Positions 13,001 to 29,000 of a stretch of 64,000 nt of DNA are shown piece by piece. This DNA comes from Osmia lignaria lignaria (Eukaryota > Arthropoda > Insecta > Hymenoptera > Megachilidae): positions 4,301,888 through 4,365,887 of the forward strand of contig NC_135042.1 of the NCBI RefSeq assembly GCF_051020975.1, in the 5' to 3' direction. The translations under genes were made by a program, and so were the position numbers. Numbering within the stretch: the first letter of the stretch is position 1; each line of letters opens with the position of its first letter. A model generated the notes under the pieces. That model ran no database searches. It saw only the letters and a program-made list of their open reading frames with translations, and was not told the origin of the DNA.

Positions 13001-16000
13001 TGTACGAACGAGTTTGTACCGAGGTTTCAAAGGTTTTTGCAACCTTATCTACCGACCCCTTCGGTACAAGGCCAGGACTCGACGAAGAGAACAACCCTGG
13101 CCACGGTTAGATGGATAGACACGACGCGAACGTACGTAGACATGTGAGGGTGCACTCGCTTAATTACACCGGAGGCCTCGTGGGATGCTGAGAGGTTGAA
13201 GCGAACCTTACCCTCCCTCTCCCCCACGTCCTTTCGGTTCTCCACCTTCGATTCACGTCCCCCTTTTCTCCACCCTGATATTCTCCTCTCACTTTGTCCA
13301 ACTACAGCTTCTCTTCACGTGATGTCTGCAACGTTACCCCGCCAGGATATATCGCATCTCCGCGCTGAGATTTCCAAACTGGCGCGTAGCTAAGCTGGTG
13401 TTGCATCTCTCTTGGGGACATGCGGCCGGTTGCAGTCGAATGCACTGTCTGCATCGTTGAGGCGTTCTGCAAACGAACCGCAGCTCGTAATGGCGCACGA
13501 GTAATTCTCCGTATCCAGCGTCGTTGCGCAAGAAACACATTGGTGGTGTACTCGTTTCGTCTACCTACTCATAGACGTATTTATCATACACGAACCTATT
13601 ATACTGATATTCCTTTTCTCGTTTTTTCTTTAACTCGCCACCGTGGATCTCTGGTTTATTCTCACCTCCTGCAACGTATCTTTCAATGAAGAGATATGTT
13701 GAAAAGGAAGTGGGTTAAGTTCAAAATAGCAGTTTTAGAATTGATAAAAGATTTCAAACTTTTTAAATAAAATTATTGCGATTTAAAAGTGAAGTAACGA
13801 AAGGATTCCAAATGACCATCAAGCATATCAAGATAAATATAATATTATTTAACATTTAGAAATTCCAAAAAATGACAGTAATAAACTAACACCTTGTTTA
13901 CACAGGACAGTATAGAGAGAGGTCGCACGCGAACGACGTGACAATTATCTCGTAAACGGTGTCCCGTTCGAAGCCCCTGGCAATTCTAATACCGCCCTTG
14001 GTCTTTGCCATGTGACGCCACTCGGTTATCCCTGTATTTCGATGCACTCGCTTAATCAGTTAATTAACAAGGAGCCGGGTAAATGGACTTAACGATTCGT
14101 TCGAGCATGCCTCGCGTCGGACACGTTCGATTCCGGGGACATTCATCATTCCGACGCCTGTTAGTGGCGCAAAACGTCTACGTGGTCTAATCTTGTGCCC
14201 ATAAATAAGATAACAATTTTTCATCCCTTCTTACGGTACCTCGACTCGAGGGGTCGCGCCCACGAGGAATGAGAAAGGGACGGGGCGGTGAGGCAAAGAG
14301 GGGTCGGAGGGAGAGGAGCTGAGGCAGACAGAAAACGGAAAAGTTTGTAACCCTCGTTACCGGGTATCGAGTTCCAATTAGATGACGATCGCATTTCCAG
14401 TGGCGGGTCCGGAAGACGTTTTTGCGTGTACCTGAGACGAACGGCTGATCGCCAACTTACCTTATCCTCCCATGGGTAAATCAAACGGATACTAATTTGT
14501 GGCGTTCAGGGAGTTTCCTTGATTCGAACATTGTTACACGCTACAATCATCGTAATCGTTTCTTTCCTTATCATCGACACTCGATGCTTAGATGAATTTC
14601 AAACATTTTCGCATAGATACTTATGCACACTTGGAAGAAAATAGAAAAACCTAATTTAGTAGCTTTTATAAAATTTCGTACGTACGTGGAAAATAGATAG
14701 GTATATAAAAATGTCTCAAGATTTTTAAATATTCCAGAAGAAACATAATAATGTCTTAATATCGTATAAAAGTAGATAAATGTAAAACTGCAAAATGAAA
14801 CAGATCGTTCAGATAATAAATGTTACAAGGTTCATTCATTATTCTAATTATCAGCACACTCCTCGTTAATATCATAAATGGAAAGCCTGCGTTATCAACG
14901 ATGTTGAAAAAAGAATATTTCGTACCTCTTGTCACGCATAGTACAGGCTTACCCTATAAATGAAGTCAATCCATCACATAAGTCATTATTTAGCGTTCTA
15001 CTTCGTTGACCGAGTTTATTTCACGTAGTCACAGTAACCCTGATAAACATTTACTACTGAAAAAATAATTTTTGAGTGAACAATTTAAATTTAGAAGATG
15101 AAAATGAAAATATTATTGATATTTCACTTCTACGGGATAAGATATGTAACAAAAAATATGTAAGGAGTAGATCCATACAGGTTTTAAGAATAATACGCAC
15201 GAATATAATATTTTAATAATTTAAGAGGTCTCTCGTAATATTGCTTATGTATGTATTGATTCACACCCGCCTCACCTGTGGACTGTTTCGTAGACGAAAC
15301 AAGCGTAACTCGATACGGAATATCGAAGTCAGCGTACCCTCTCGAGAGGTTTCGAAAGCCACGATATGTAGCTCGCGACTCCTCCGGAAGGAAGGTTGGT
15401 ACCAAAGAGGTTGCCGAGGAGAACGTGCTATGCTAGAGGAAATGGTAGAGGATGCCATGGAGGTGGAGGATGCACTCCAATGGGTCCTGCGACAAAGAGC
15501 AAGATCAGTGTGACTCTCAGCTATCCCTTGGGTTCGAAACGACGATCCCATATGGTTTTCACCTTACTACCGTGGATAGTGTAGTTGTAACTTTCAAATA
15601 ACGTTAGTGAAAGAGGAAAAAAGAAATCCTGTATAGGTACTTAATAGATTTATGCTTCCAATTAAAATTTGCTCCAAATCTAAGGGAGGGTAGAGATGTT
15701 CAAAATCGTATCTCAATAATTTCACCAAATTATTTTATTCAAAAATTATTTCCTTAACTATGTTAGTTCGATTAATTTAATGTTATATATTTTAATATCC
15801 AGTGAAATACTATCAGAAGCAAATCTATAATCAGTATTTCATTATTCTTTACACGTCGCGTTTCTGATAAATGATTTTGAAAGACGATTCAAAGGTGCAG
15901 CAGCACCGTCTTGATCGTCAATTTAACACGTCGCGACTTATTCGAATCTTATCGGATCAAGCGTGTAACGAGATTTATTCATCCGTCTGATATGCTCCCG

Positions 16001-19000
16001 GAGACACTATAGGAACCTGTGTTGACAGTCACTGGGGGATCGAATAAGTGGTACTCTCCGTGGCTGACTTCCGCCGACGGGGGTGCGACTGAGGAGAGTT
16101 TACGTCGACAGTGCACGGTAAACCCCCGGAATTGTGGCTCCCCCTTGCGCCTCCAGAGACTCCCGGTCCCGAGTATTGAAAATTACATCTTATTCTGCCG
16201 TGAACCACCCACACACCACCCCTTCTACGAATCAACTCAACTCCCGCCACCTGCAAACCGTTGCTTCGATGCGTTTGTAATCGGCCACAATCGTTATTCG
16301 ATGCATCCAGTCACGATACCGTCTCTCCTCCGTATCAAACTTTTTCCCCCTTTTTCATTTTAATACAGTACGTTTAAAATAAACGTAGACGCCAAAATTT
16401 TATTCTGAAATCTGATTTTCTGGAATTTTTCATAAGAAGAAGAAAAAGTTTCAGTTTTTATTGTTTAGGGACAAAAAAGTACTGAATGTAATGTAGACAT
16501 TGCTTGCAAATTATTCTGGTAAATTCACTTATTTTCTTCAGTTCTTCATTAAAATTGGAAGGCAGAAAAGACATAAGTAAAAAGATAGCATGCTAGGACA
16601 ATTCAAGAATATTGGACTAGATCCGTACTCTCGTGTCTTAAGACTTAAGATCTCAGCATAAAAAATAAAAACTATGCATGAATCGTTCATAAAAATGTGC
16701 AGAAAAATATTGAAGGTGTACTGGGCGAAACCTAGCCTAACACGTCAAGTCTTCGACGATGGCAGGAGGGTAACATTGAGGGGAGTAGGGGGATATCCCG
16801 TGGAAATATCGAAGCGAGGAAAAAGTATAAACATTTAGACAAGTTTAAACTCCGAACTTTCTTTTCGTGTCGCGACGAAGATAGGTACGGGGGAGGAGGG
16901 GGGTTGGGTGAGTTGACGTTTCCAGGACTTCAATATTTGTTAAACTCAACTCCTCGTCCTTTTACCTTTCTGACATCCCTCTAGCTTCTCCTCTAGCCGC
17001 GTGCCATCGGGCGACCCTCTTTTATAACGCATAAACTTCACGATATAGGAGCGTATACGGGTGACATATAGATTTTATATACGATTACCTCAGCAAATGC
17101 AACCGTCGTTTCTCTTTCGGTCCAATAAACCTAAGTGATTTTGCGATCGTATTTTCGTGGTTTCATTTCGATTGTGTTGTACTTTGATGCGCACGGATAA
17201 ACTCCGACTCCCGGTATATTTCACCGAGACTTTTATAGATTTATACCTATTATCCTTTTCGAAGGAGAAATCTTATAAAACGCATGGATAGAGTGGACCA
17301 ATAATTACAACTAGGATAGCAAACAACGATTATTAAAAAAATGATGAATTTTTTAATTCGATGCAAATTGTTATCCAAGCAACGCAACGGAGTAATCGTG
17401 TGTGAAAATTACAGAGGAGTTTACGGGGACGATTGGTTTTCGAGCTTTCACCCTCGGCTACACGGCTACCGCGGTGATGAAAACGAAGTGGAAGAGGTTG
17501 AATTTTAGCTTGGTTCTAGCGGACGGTCCGAGGGTAATGGGAGACAGAGAGAAGAGAATGGGAATTGGGAAGGAGGAGAAGCTGACGGGATTGCATTCGT
17601 GTTGGTCACGAGTTCCGAACTTGGGAATTTCGGCCGGTGGCTCGTTCGCGGAGCACAAAGCGGTCTGCCGGACTTAACGTGATTAGCAGAGATACCCCGG
17701 CAGCTTCCTATTATCCGCGGTCCAGACGCCGCCACACAACCATCCCCCATCTCCTTCTCCCTCTGGCCCTTTTCGACCTCCCCCCGTCAACCGCTTCATC
17801 TCGGTTCAACCGTACAAATGAACAACGCTGACTATCAATGTCTTCGTTAAACTGTTGTCTTTCATTTCATCCGATTAGCCTTGACCTCAGCTGTACTCAA
17901 ACAATTTGATCTTCATTTTCCTATCAGTCATAAATTTACGTGTTTCGAAATGAACTGAACCAAGTCCAAGGCAATTACGAAATATTTAGATGGTTGAATT
18001 AAAACATCTAACGATAAGTGGAATTGGTACAACGAACGTTTCATGGATGCAGCTCTGCTTGGATGATCAGGATCAGAGACGAAGAGTCGGACCGATACTA
18101 AAATCAGAGAAGCGAAGCGATAGCAGGATGCACGAGGTTGCGGACAGTACACAGGGTGAGAGTCCCTGCGAGTATGAAACTCAATTTGATTCCTGCTTCC
18201 ACCCGACCCCCGGTCGTCGAAAATGGGGATGGGTGGCCAGGGAGGGAGGAGTGGCGGACCAACGCCACCCCAGAAAGGGGGGTGCTCCCAGGGGCGTGCG
18301 ACTGACCCGACATCCTGCAGGATCCAGCCACTCATATTGCCAATTACCAACTCTACGACCCTCTCGCTTTTCGCTCGCTTCGGACTTCGAATGATTCCAG
18401 TCACTTTCAGGCTGCTCCAGTTACGTCGCCGACGTCCTCTTCGTCATACCATCAAGAAAAGTCATCCCTCCATATCTCTACGTTCCTATTTATCCTCCAA
18501 TGTACATATGGTGAGGCATAATAAGCATAATTTTAGTTGGGTATCGAAGAATCTTCCATACGAGGGAAAGAGGATGTTTCACCCCATCTGACTTCAAATT
18601 CTGATATTCTAAAATTTTTATTTTTTAAATATAATGGACATATTTCTAAAATTAAAACATTATCGACCGCACGTCACACGTCTCACATCAGAGAAGACGT
18701 ACACGTAATCTGGCTCCTTCAGTGGCAGAAACTTGCTTGGCTGTGAACCGAAGCAGCGAGCACTAGGATGAAGGCGTGGTGATAGCTTGATGTTTGAGCA
18801 ATATCACGGGGACATGGTCATCTTAATAGAGTCGTGGGTCGCCAGCGCGAAGCTGGGAAACCGAAAAGCACGCACCAATGATTTTAATGAGATTCACAAG
18901 TCGCAAGACCTGTCTGAAGTGATGATACGCTCGTGATGGTGGACGTTTTAACCTGGAATTCTCTTCCTTTGCTAAAAATCTTCACGAGGGATACCTTCTT

Positions 19001-20000
19001 CTTTTCACTGTTGACGTCCATGGTGATCACTAACGATCCATGTTGCAATTTTTACAAGGTAAATTGCAAATTTAAATCCTCATCTTCTCAATAATTTTCA
19101 TTACATGTTCGATCAAACTTAGATGTTTTTTTCTTTAAACTACATAGTTGTTTGTTAATCTTGTCCTTCGTCACATTCTGTTCACTCTTCGCTTTATCCA
19201 GCTCGATTATATGGAAAGGAAATTTGAATAATGTCTTTTATCGGGCTGAACATCCCCTTGTTATCCGCTTGGTAGACAGGAAGGTATGTGTGCGTATTTA
19301 TCGTAAATATTCCAAGTGGTTTAGCTCCCACGGGATACCGTATCGTTGTAGAAGTCTCGACATTAAGAGGAGCGTGTTTTACTCAAGATTTCGCAAGGTA
19401 TCAAAACGGGCCGATTAAAAAGTTTTTAAAACCATCGCGATAGAAGTGTCATAAACATATTCCGGCTACCATGGAAAGTTACTACGATTAAATTTTAGAA
19501 TTCTATCGCGATTGAACGTTTCTTTGCTTCTTTTCATACACGTGTCAAATAATAAATCTATACATACTAGGGGAAGATTTCACAAAAATATCTGTGTTAA
19601 AAAATTTCTTACTGTAAGTAAAATTTTGTTAAAAGAATTCTCCATCGAAAAGTAATTAAAATTGTTTCTCAGGAATTGTATAAAAATTGTTAATCGTGTT
19701 TACCGAGACACAAGGTAGTCGTTTCAGCCGAGAGGGTGAAAAGCTGCGGATTTCTGGACACCGAAGAGGGGAGAGATACGATGGAACGTGTTTACTCCCG
19801 GCGAAACTAATTGCGCGTGCACGATTTTATTAAATTTGTCCACAACGTTAGCTCATTTGCATTCGTTAATGAGTTTTCGGTCTGCCAGTCCGAGCCAGGG
19901 ACGTAACAAGCTTGGAACGGGTGGAAAAAGGGGGTGGGTGGGAACAAACCGGATGGACAGACGAGTAAGCGTAGTGTACCAGTTTGGTTTTTGCCCGAAT
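10001..20000. other. Intergenic desert, segment 2
   Basis: No exon can be supported. CpG-richer islands lie at about 11.5-12.0, 12.9-14.5, 15.2-15.6, 16.0-16.3, 16.7-17.8 and 18.0-18.9 kb, separated by AT-rich DNA. In the 17.9-18.4 kb island frames are open on both strands at once, which reflects few stop codons in GC-rich sequence rather than coding. Such islands in an insect desert next to a developmental gene are candidates for enhancers. Confidence 0.45.
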
Positions 20001-23000
20001 TTGCATACTTTTCGCGGTAGGTTAATTCCTGGTGTCTGCAAAAATTGTCGCACCCTGTTTTCCTTTTTTTTCCTTCTTTCATTCTTTCATTCCTATTCCG
20101 TGAATGACATTCGACTGACCAGCAGGGTAGACATTTATATTGTACATATAAATACACAGAGGTTATGGTAGACCACTGTAGATCACTCTGTGGTCTGGCA
20201 TCTCAAGGGTCGCATTATCCCCCATGCCCAAGAGGTAGCAACCCTTTTTGTCGGGCTTTCTTCTACAAATTACGCTCTATATCCCACTACCTCGACCAGA
20301 AAAGAGTTTAATCGACCCCATGGAAAAAAGATGTGCAACCATGTCTTTCTTGGTGGATCGAAATACTACAGCTTCCTTTTGATAGGTTTTATGTTCGTGT
20401 TATTCGTATTTAAATGAGAGCTAATTATTTTATTCATTTGTTAGTATAAATTTCCAAGATTATTAGAAACACATAATATTTTACTTTGTGTACTTTCTGA
20501 TGGTATTCGTCTAACTGTTAATCAAATACAGAATTATTAAATAGAATGTTTGAAGCATCGTGAATTCTTCAAGCGAGTTAATTGAAAAATTCAAGTGATT
20601 CTTGTTTGCTTCGTACAATTTCTCGGCGAAACAGAGAAAAGGAACGGATATCCTTTACCAGAGTTCAAGTAACTTTATCGGCCGTCTTCTTTCTCGCTAG
20701 AATACACCTTGGTTCATCCCATGCGTTGGTGCCGCAAATTGAATCTTCCCGGACGACAGGATGCTTCATTATTTAGCAGCGGCTTCCGTTGGCTATTTGC
20801 AAAATTATTGTTACGGAATTGGGACGAGGGTGGTGTTCGAGCCTGCCAGAGAAACGAGTTCACGTTCTTTTCCACTTACTTTCTTTTGTAGTAAACTACA
20901 ATACCTTCCGAGAACTTTAACTTACTGAATTTATTTTAACAAAGTGTCTGTAATATTTAAACGTATCTTTAATAATTGAAAGGACTGTGAATTTTTGTGA
21001 ATTTTATACTTTTCAAGGAATTAAAAGTATAACAGTCATTTATTGTGAGAAAAAGAATTTCAACGTTCCAAGAAAAATTCAATTCAAAGGACGTTTATCA
21101 TTTTCCGATGGGATGCCGCATGACGAACGGCTGTTTACAAGATTGCCCGAAGCGGTAACAGCGGTCACTACGGACGAGGAAATTCTTCGACAAAAGTGAC
21201 ACCGATAAGTCTTGCAATTGGTCAATGTAATCCCTGAACGAGGAAAACGAAGAAAAGCGGGACGGGAAGACGTTCGAATGTCGGGGCTGTCGAGCGTAGG
21301 AGAATAAAACATTGCGGCACACCCCCCGCGAGACATCGGCGGATGATTTGTGAGTGGAAACAATAAGCGCCCCCTGCAATATTCATCACAGTAAACCCCA
21401 CTCACGCGGGCAACCGGTGAAGCAAGCTTCTCCGGCACGTTCCAACGAAAGAAGAACAACGTGAAGGAGTATTGGGTGGGGAATGTCCGGCTAAAAGTTT
21501 GATGGGTTACCGTGTGCCCTGGGGAAAATGGTCGCTGGGCGCATTGCTAGGCATCTCGCGTGGCCTCCGTCGTAGGACCTGAAAGATTTTGGGATTCTAT
21601 CAAACTGGACAATGCAATAATGCGCAACCCTCTGCCTCCTCTACACTGGCTACGTGAAAAATAGCTGCGTTCTGTTCTTCCTCTTCCTTTCCCTAGCTGA
21701 GCCATTCTTTTGTCTACTGTAATATTTTCAGAATAATTTTAGAATTTCTTTATAGCAAAAAATTTAGTAATCATTAGGGTGATCAATCCTCAATAACAGG
21801 AAAGAAAAAGTATTAAATAATTAAAAAATTGTACTTTACATTGAAGGTATTCAATTATTCCCTTAATAGGTTGAAACTCAGTTTCACACGTAACCTACAC
21901 ATACACAGCTAATTAATCGTTTCCGTATTCAAAGTTTCGTGACGGTAGTAATTAACCGTAACCAGGAAGCAGCTTTTGTACGACGCGTGATCATGGTATG
22001 CTCGTTATCAGGTACTTCCCTTATGTCAGGGACAATGGAGATTTTTTGAAAAGACTGCATGAATTCTAAATCCATGCTGGGAATATGGCCCAGCGCGGCG
22101 TAATTTGAGTTAATTCCGCTGCAGGGAGCAAGAGACTTGATTAAAAATCTTCACTCATTGTCTTCTGTTTGCTCTGGGTGCATACCCGTCTCCGGCCAAT
22201 TTTCTCGAACGATGCCGGAAAAGGTGTTCATTAAAATTCATAAGAATATGCATCTAGTTAGCAGCCTCTACTAATTCACCTTCGTTACACGTTCTTCTAT
22301 TTGACTGTCCCTTTGTTTCTGTTTTACATGTTCCTGGGGAATTTCGTTCGGAGGATGCCTTTCTATCTTAAGCCCGGCACCGTAGACCGAAACGTCGAAG
22401 CTAATACGCAAAGATAATTATAAATTCTCTTTCCTGATTACGCTCGAAATCCCCACGGTACAGCGGAATCAATGAAAGACGACTCGAACTTAACTCCGAA
22501 GGTAATCTAACAGAGAACAGAAAGTTTTGTCCGATCTTGAACGTGGACAAGTTGGACGAAACCGTGAAAGATTGTTTGGCCGTAATTCAGTCTTGGTCGG
22601 CGACGTTCGAGAAATTGTAAGTAACGGAGGAGAAAGGAAAATGATTTTTCCTTGTTGAATGTCCGATTGAAAATTTAACGTAGTTGGGTGAACGAACGAA
22701 GACATTAGATCGGCGAGGGCGTAAGCAAATACGGTTAACTCTGTTTGCTTTGGTTTGAATAGGAATCACATGTGTGCTACTCGAGATACCGCGACCGAAG
22801 GTCCTCTTACTCTGTGGCCTTCTCCACCTCGGTGCACACCCGACGGTCCCTCAAGTTAAATAGTATAATGGCCAATTTAAAATGTCCCGGAGTATCTAAG
22901 ATCCGTGTTTGCCCGTGGTCGAGATGTGTTTGAACGGCATCTCGTTCCTCGCCACTGAGAATAGAGAAAGAAGGTGGTTACCACGATGACAAACCCCATG

Positions 23001-26000
23001 AGCCCTCCATCAAGGAGTATCTTGAACTTTGAATCGTCTGGATTCTTGAAATATAAACGGTAAGAAGGAAAATTCAGTCAATTGCAGGAATTTTTAATGA
23101 AAGTTTTAATAATAATTTACGTTTGATGCTTAATTGTTTTGAAAAATGGATCTTTATAAATTTTGACTGTATATTGAAAACAATTTTCAATGCTTTTATT
23201 ACAAATTCAAAAATAATTTATTAATAGATTTTTGCATAAAAAATTTATATCTCTCAAATACTATAGGATTATGAAAAAAAAAAAATATTTCTCCCTTAAT
23301 GTATATCATCAATCTGAGATATAAATTCTTAGTATTTAAATATATCCGCATAAAATCGCGACAGAAAGGGAAAGAAAGAAGAGCTGCCACGTCGGTTTCC
23401 ATGGGACTGAGAAATAAAAATGAGTCTGTCGCTTCCCATATTAAGTGTAGGCAGCTACCGTCCAGGACACCCATGGGGCACGAGTGAGATCGCAGCGACG
23501 TATTTAAATAAAACATTGTATCGCACTGCAATTCACCCATCCACTCGGTTCTCTATCCTCTCCCACCATCGTTTTCCTACAAATAAACAAATTAAGCTGC
23601 AACGAATGTGCCGCACTGCAGGGGCAACTTTAACGCTTAACAAACTACCCTACGTCTGCTCTTCCTAACGTTTCCGTTTATTCCCCTAGCAGTTCAAGTT
23701 CTAACCTTTTTTCATTACTATCATCCTTTGTAAATTCTTAAATGAAAGAATTACCATTTTATCTGAAATCTTATGTTACTAATTTTTTTATGTTTCTTGA
23801 CAGACTTATTGCAAAATAATTTCCAAGTCCAAAGAGATAATAAATGTGGGAGTTTATTTGTAGTCCTAACACTTGGATCCTACCACTGAGAATCAGCAGA
23901 AAGTTGGGACCGTTTAAAGATACTCGAAGGAGAAGGTAACAAATAGAAGGCGTGTTATGAGTAGCTGTATGTCAGATGAATTGTTTCGGTTCATTCCGTC
24001 CAACGGTAAACGAAAAATAGGTAGTCGGCACGAAACAGCGTTCGCAACGACAAAGAAGCCGCTCGATGCGTCTCCCAGGTCTCCGGGGAAGATCCAGAAC
24101 GATTAATCAGCTGTTGGCGAGGCGGAGAAGAGCATGTCCCAGAGGGTACCACGAAGCTCGCACAATGTTTCTTTTCTTCCGTTGCTGTGCAGTACAACGA
24201 ATCCCATGAAAACTGTCGACCTTTTTGCCTATGGAAAACCGTGCGTGTGGCCCGCGATGACTCGACCAGATCCGTCCAAATATTTGACTTCCGAAAAAAA
24301 AAAAAAACCCTCAGAAGGTACAACATCGCGACAGATCCCGATTCGCAGCTACGTGCCACCATTCATTGAAATTCTCGAGAGATTCGAGGGGATCATCGTC
24401 GCTTGTTTTGAAATCTTTCGTTTCTGAAACTGTCCCACTTTAACTCTTTCACGCATCCGGAAAGATTTTCAAATTCATTTTTGTACGAACTTTGTGTTAG
24501 AGCAAAATTAAGTTAAGTTAGGTTCGATGACTTCTGGTATCTTCTTCTTTGAGGAAATACAGGATGGACGAAAGGATATAAATGGATTTAAAACGGTAAC
24601 AAATTTTTTTATTTTCAACAAATTTTGACGAGTATAAGAAAGCCGAGAAGTGCGAAGTAAGTACATTAGACACACTTTGCGTTAGAATACCATCAGAGAT
24701 CGAGATTTACGCGAGTTTTACATTCCAGGGAACGACGAAAACGATCCATCATTTACTCGTGTCCGACTCACCAAAGTACCATCCCCAAACGTCGGTAATC
24801 CCGTATCACCGGGCTAGCACCAGGAACTTTTCTGAAAAACATAACTTTTTCCCGGCGTTCTACTTGCCACCTTAACGCGTTCCCAGTCCTACTTTTTGTT
24901 CCTGTCCGGCAAGAACTGGGAGCAATGTTTCTGCATGTATCACGTTACCATATACTGCATAGAGACGAGAAGTATTGGCTGGCATAAAGGTAGAGGGAAA
25001 GAAAGGAATACTTCTTTGCTCCACCTTCTTTAATTAGTAGATCTGATGGCAATAACGACCTTGTTTATTTGACTGCACCCAAAATGATAGCTCCGTTGCA
25101 GTATAACTAATCAGATCCGCATTTCTTTCAGTAGCCAACTTCTCATCTCTGCACATCCTATACGTGCATCACTGGATTGATATGTAAACGCGTAAACCAG
25201 AGGAGGATGAAATAGAGGTGTAGGAGGTGGATGCCCCTGGTGACTTGCTAAGAAGGCTGTAAGCCGCGAGAACCATCAGAAATTTCGTGAGAGCCACTGA
25301 ACCACGCCACGATGAATATTTCTCCAGGACTACGGATTATCATACGGAATGAGATTGCGCCTGAATCATTGATGAACCGTTGCTCGACCGATATCGCTCG
25401 CGAATTTCAAGCGTGAATTGAGTTTAAGGTAACGACTGTGATTTCATCCGGAACTTACCCTTTCACGGTGCGCGAGCTGCGTTAGGAAATGGGGAGTAAA
25501 GTAGGAAGAAATAGTATTTTGTTCGTGGTCTAGCAGATTCTGTCAGCGAGGCTACTTATATGAAGCACTATTATTCCGTAAGTATATATTCTAGTTGATT
25601 CCATTTACAAAATAACCAGACATCCACGAACGTGTGTAATTAGTTGTTCATGATAAGACATTCGTGATAATTTTTAAAATTTTGCAAAAATTTCTAATCC
25701 ATCAAGTTTCATTTAATTTTACGGATAAAATATGACTTTATAATACAGTTTTAATGTAATTTGTCATGATAGAACGTTAATTTAACATGTCGTAGCGAGA
25801 AGAAACCGTAGTTGCTTTAAAATACGGACAGCAATTTCGTATGATGCTGGAAATCGGTAGAAACAAGGGGTACACGATCGACAAAACGAGACGAATGCAC
25901 AAACAGACGCACATCATTTGTTCAACGTCCCTCGCCGTTGTTTGCATCGTGCAACCTGCACCCCAAATAATCGGGACCAGTCCTTTTCTCCTGCTCGTGC

Positions 26001-29000
26001 CTACCGACAAATTGCGCCCGTTTCCTCCTGGGAATCCACGAAGTTATGACCGAGGCTGACGACTTTCCGACTCGCGTAATTACCGTTCTGGGCTCCTGCC
26101 CTCATGAACTCGTCCCAAAAGTATCGGAAGCCGTACGCACCCCCGCCTTGGACACGTGCGATCATTTTCGGCCACCAAGTCAAGTCGTAACGCGATAAAG
26201 AAAACGTTTAACTTGCAACAGCATTCGAAAGACTATACCCTAAATTACTAACAAATTAAATGAACACGTTAAATTAACATCTAAAATTGCATTAAATGGC
26301 TAATTTTAAGAATGTGATAGTGAAATTGAAAAACGTTGGTATACGCCTTGTTTAGGGTTAATATTAACTCATAACATCCCTTATTCAGTGATTTGAATGA
26401 AATTTTCTGCTTTCATAGTTTGATGAAACCTACGAAATGTATGCAAGGATTGGTACACGAATCTTTCAACAAAGGTATTGGAAATTAATTCAATTCTGAA
26501 TTGTTGCTATCTTAGCGACTCGTCGTCCGAGACTTGAATTTGAGAAAATCGAACGTACCAAGATTAATGGCGACCAGGTTTTTGCAGCTTGCTAACAAAA
26601 CCGCGAGGAGCAGAGTGTGCGGACGGTGCAACCAGGTTACTGCTGTTTGCGCCGATCCGTACATAGCCAGTTCCTCCTGTCGAGTGCAAAAGGGGTGGAG
26701 AGTGCAGGAATAGAGAAATAGCAGGGTTGCGCTAGGTTTTCAGACGTATATAGGTGGAATATCGCAAGGAAAGGCGCACAGTGGTTGCGCGCACGGCCAC
26801 CCGGGGCGTGTCCGGTGCCGCCTTCACAGCCAGCTACCCACTGTGAAATCCAGCAACCCCTAGAACCCCACTCTGACGATGCCACCTATGCACCTTAACT
26901 CTTAATTTCCAGAGACCTCGCTCTTAATTGTCGAGCACTGCTCCGGCCCACTTGCACCTGCGCGATCAACGCGTGCAGCTGCAGCCATCTAGAACGTCGC
27001 CAACTTCTCTGTCTTGTCGCGAATAGGGACCACCTTTGGATTATGTTTCAGAAAGGAATTTCACGATGTTGTTTTACCTTTAAATCATTTTAATCTAGCT
27101 TGTTATATTAAGATAAGAGGCATAGGTCGTCTATCGATAACACCCTTGAACCATAGTCTCTAGAAAAACGGTACTAAGAATATATCTTTTAGAGTTTCAA
27201 AATGGTAGACATGTTCTTCGTTCAGCTCTTAGAAACACGACTAAAATCATAAATCTTACAGTAAGGGTATTTTCGATTTTGCCATTTTTTATATCGTTTT
27301 TCTTATAATTATTCTTTCTTGAATACTTTTTCCCATACATTGTCGATGTTCAAGCAAAGTTGAGGGTAAGTGAGTAATTTCGAAGAGAAACTTAATCCCG
27401 ATGAACTGGCTGGCATATGGTGCGAGGGGTGGAAGCGTAGACGCGGAGAATCTCGCGTTTATAAGAAAAAGCTGTAAACTGCGGGCAACCTTTTGCTGGT
27501 GATATTAAAACGGTATGAAGATAAATATCGTCTATCCGGTTGGAGAAGTTGAGAAACTTCTGAATCATGAAAGTGTATGTATCCTCGAACTTCGATCGAA
27601 ACACTTGTTTCAAACAAATGCCCTTCTTAACAATTTCCTATATCTTTCTGGGAGTATAATTATGTTAACATCGCAAATTATGAATTAGTGTTTCAAATCA
27701 TATTAAATTGAATCGAAGAGCCTTTTTCTTTTTCTTATAGTATTTGAAAAAGTATTAAAATATATTTTTTTGGTGGTTTAGAAAGTTTCGAAAATAAATT
27801 GGGACGGTGACAATCGCGTATTTCTAGAGGTGGCAACGACTTCGTGTATGCGCGATAGAAAAATATGCTTGTACATTATTTAAGGTCGGGACGCACGGCG
27901 TCTCCGGAGATTCGAAGGCGAGGCGGTACCGACGTCACAGGTTTCCATCTATCCATCTGCATATGCTTTGAAACGAGGAATGCACGAAGAGGATGCTTCT
28001 CTATATGGATCTGATCTATACTCCGTCTAGCTTGAAAAACGAGGAAACAGAAAGATCGAGGTGCAAAGGAAAAAAAGCACCCAACCCCTCGTCCTTTCTT
28101 CAACATTACAATCTATCCTTTGTAAAACGTAGAAGCAGGTTGTACAATTTTTTTTTAGTTATAACTACTTGTTGTTGATGAATATGTTAGTATTTCCGAG
28201 AAAATGTGTTTGATGAAGAAGAACCAGGGTGTCTCATAAGGGTAAGAGGGGGTTCATTACACTTTGTTGAGATTTCAAAAAAAGTTAGAATTAGTTATTG
28301 GGAATTTATTTCAGTTCGTTTAGATGTTTAGATTGTTCTTGACTGAAGGCGAGGCGACAGAAACGATTGCAAGTTGATTCGTCGCTTCGAAGAGGGTAGA
28401 CCAGTTTCCAAAGTCCGAGTTTCAGCCCCGAAGGAGCTGACCTCCATTACGCGGGGTTAACCGCTCAGTCTTCTCACTTCCGGTAGACTTTGATTGGCCT
28501 CGCAATCCTATTAATTCCAGACATCGTTCCTTGCTGAGTTTCCTTATTTCCTGAAGAAACAAAGCTATCTGACACTTTGGTTTCAACTTTGACAGACTTT
28601 GGGGTAGGAAACACCCGAGGAGGTTGACTCTTACGTGACATTTATAATGAAGATTATTATGAGAAAAGAAAATATATTTCATATTTGTGAAATCGTAAGA
28701 GAAGTCAAAGGTGGCGCGATTATGCTGGTGCTAAAAGATTTTAATGATTTACGTAAAGTGTGATCACTGGAACGTGATCTCGAACATGAAACCATCGAGT
28801 GCAGGTTGTCCCAGGAGACAGTGAATTTCGGAGGAAAATCGAAAGGTACGGTAGGTCGAGTTACCCCGCTATACAGCAGCAATGCTACTGTACCATGGTC
28901 TAACCGACCTTTTCACTTCCCTTTCACCCCCGTCGCGGACGCAGTCACTGCCGCCAACTCTATTTATCAAATGTACGTTTAATTTTTTCGCGGGTACAAT

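Noticed and set aside
14125..14134. tRNA B-box-like GTTCGATTCC
   Set aside because: The flanking bases cannot form a T-arm stem and no A-box or acceptor stem is present.
17928..18404. 158-codon minus frame and 134-codon plus frame over the same DNA
   Set aside because: They are mutual shadows in a GC-rich island; no domain, no good splice sites, and the minus frame starts at GTG.
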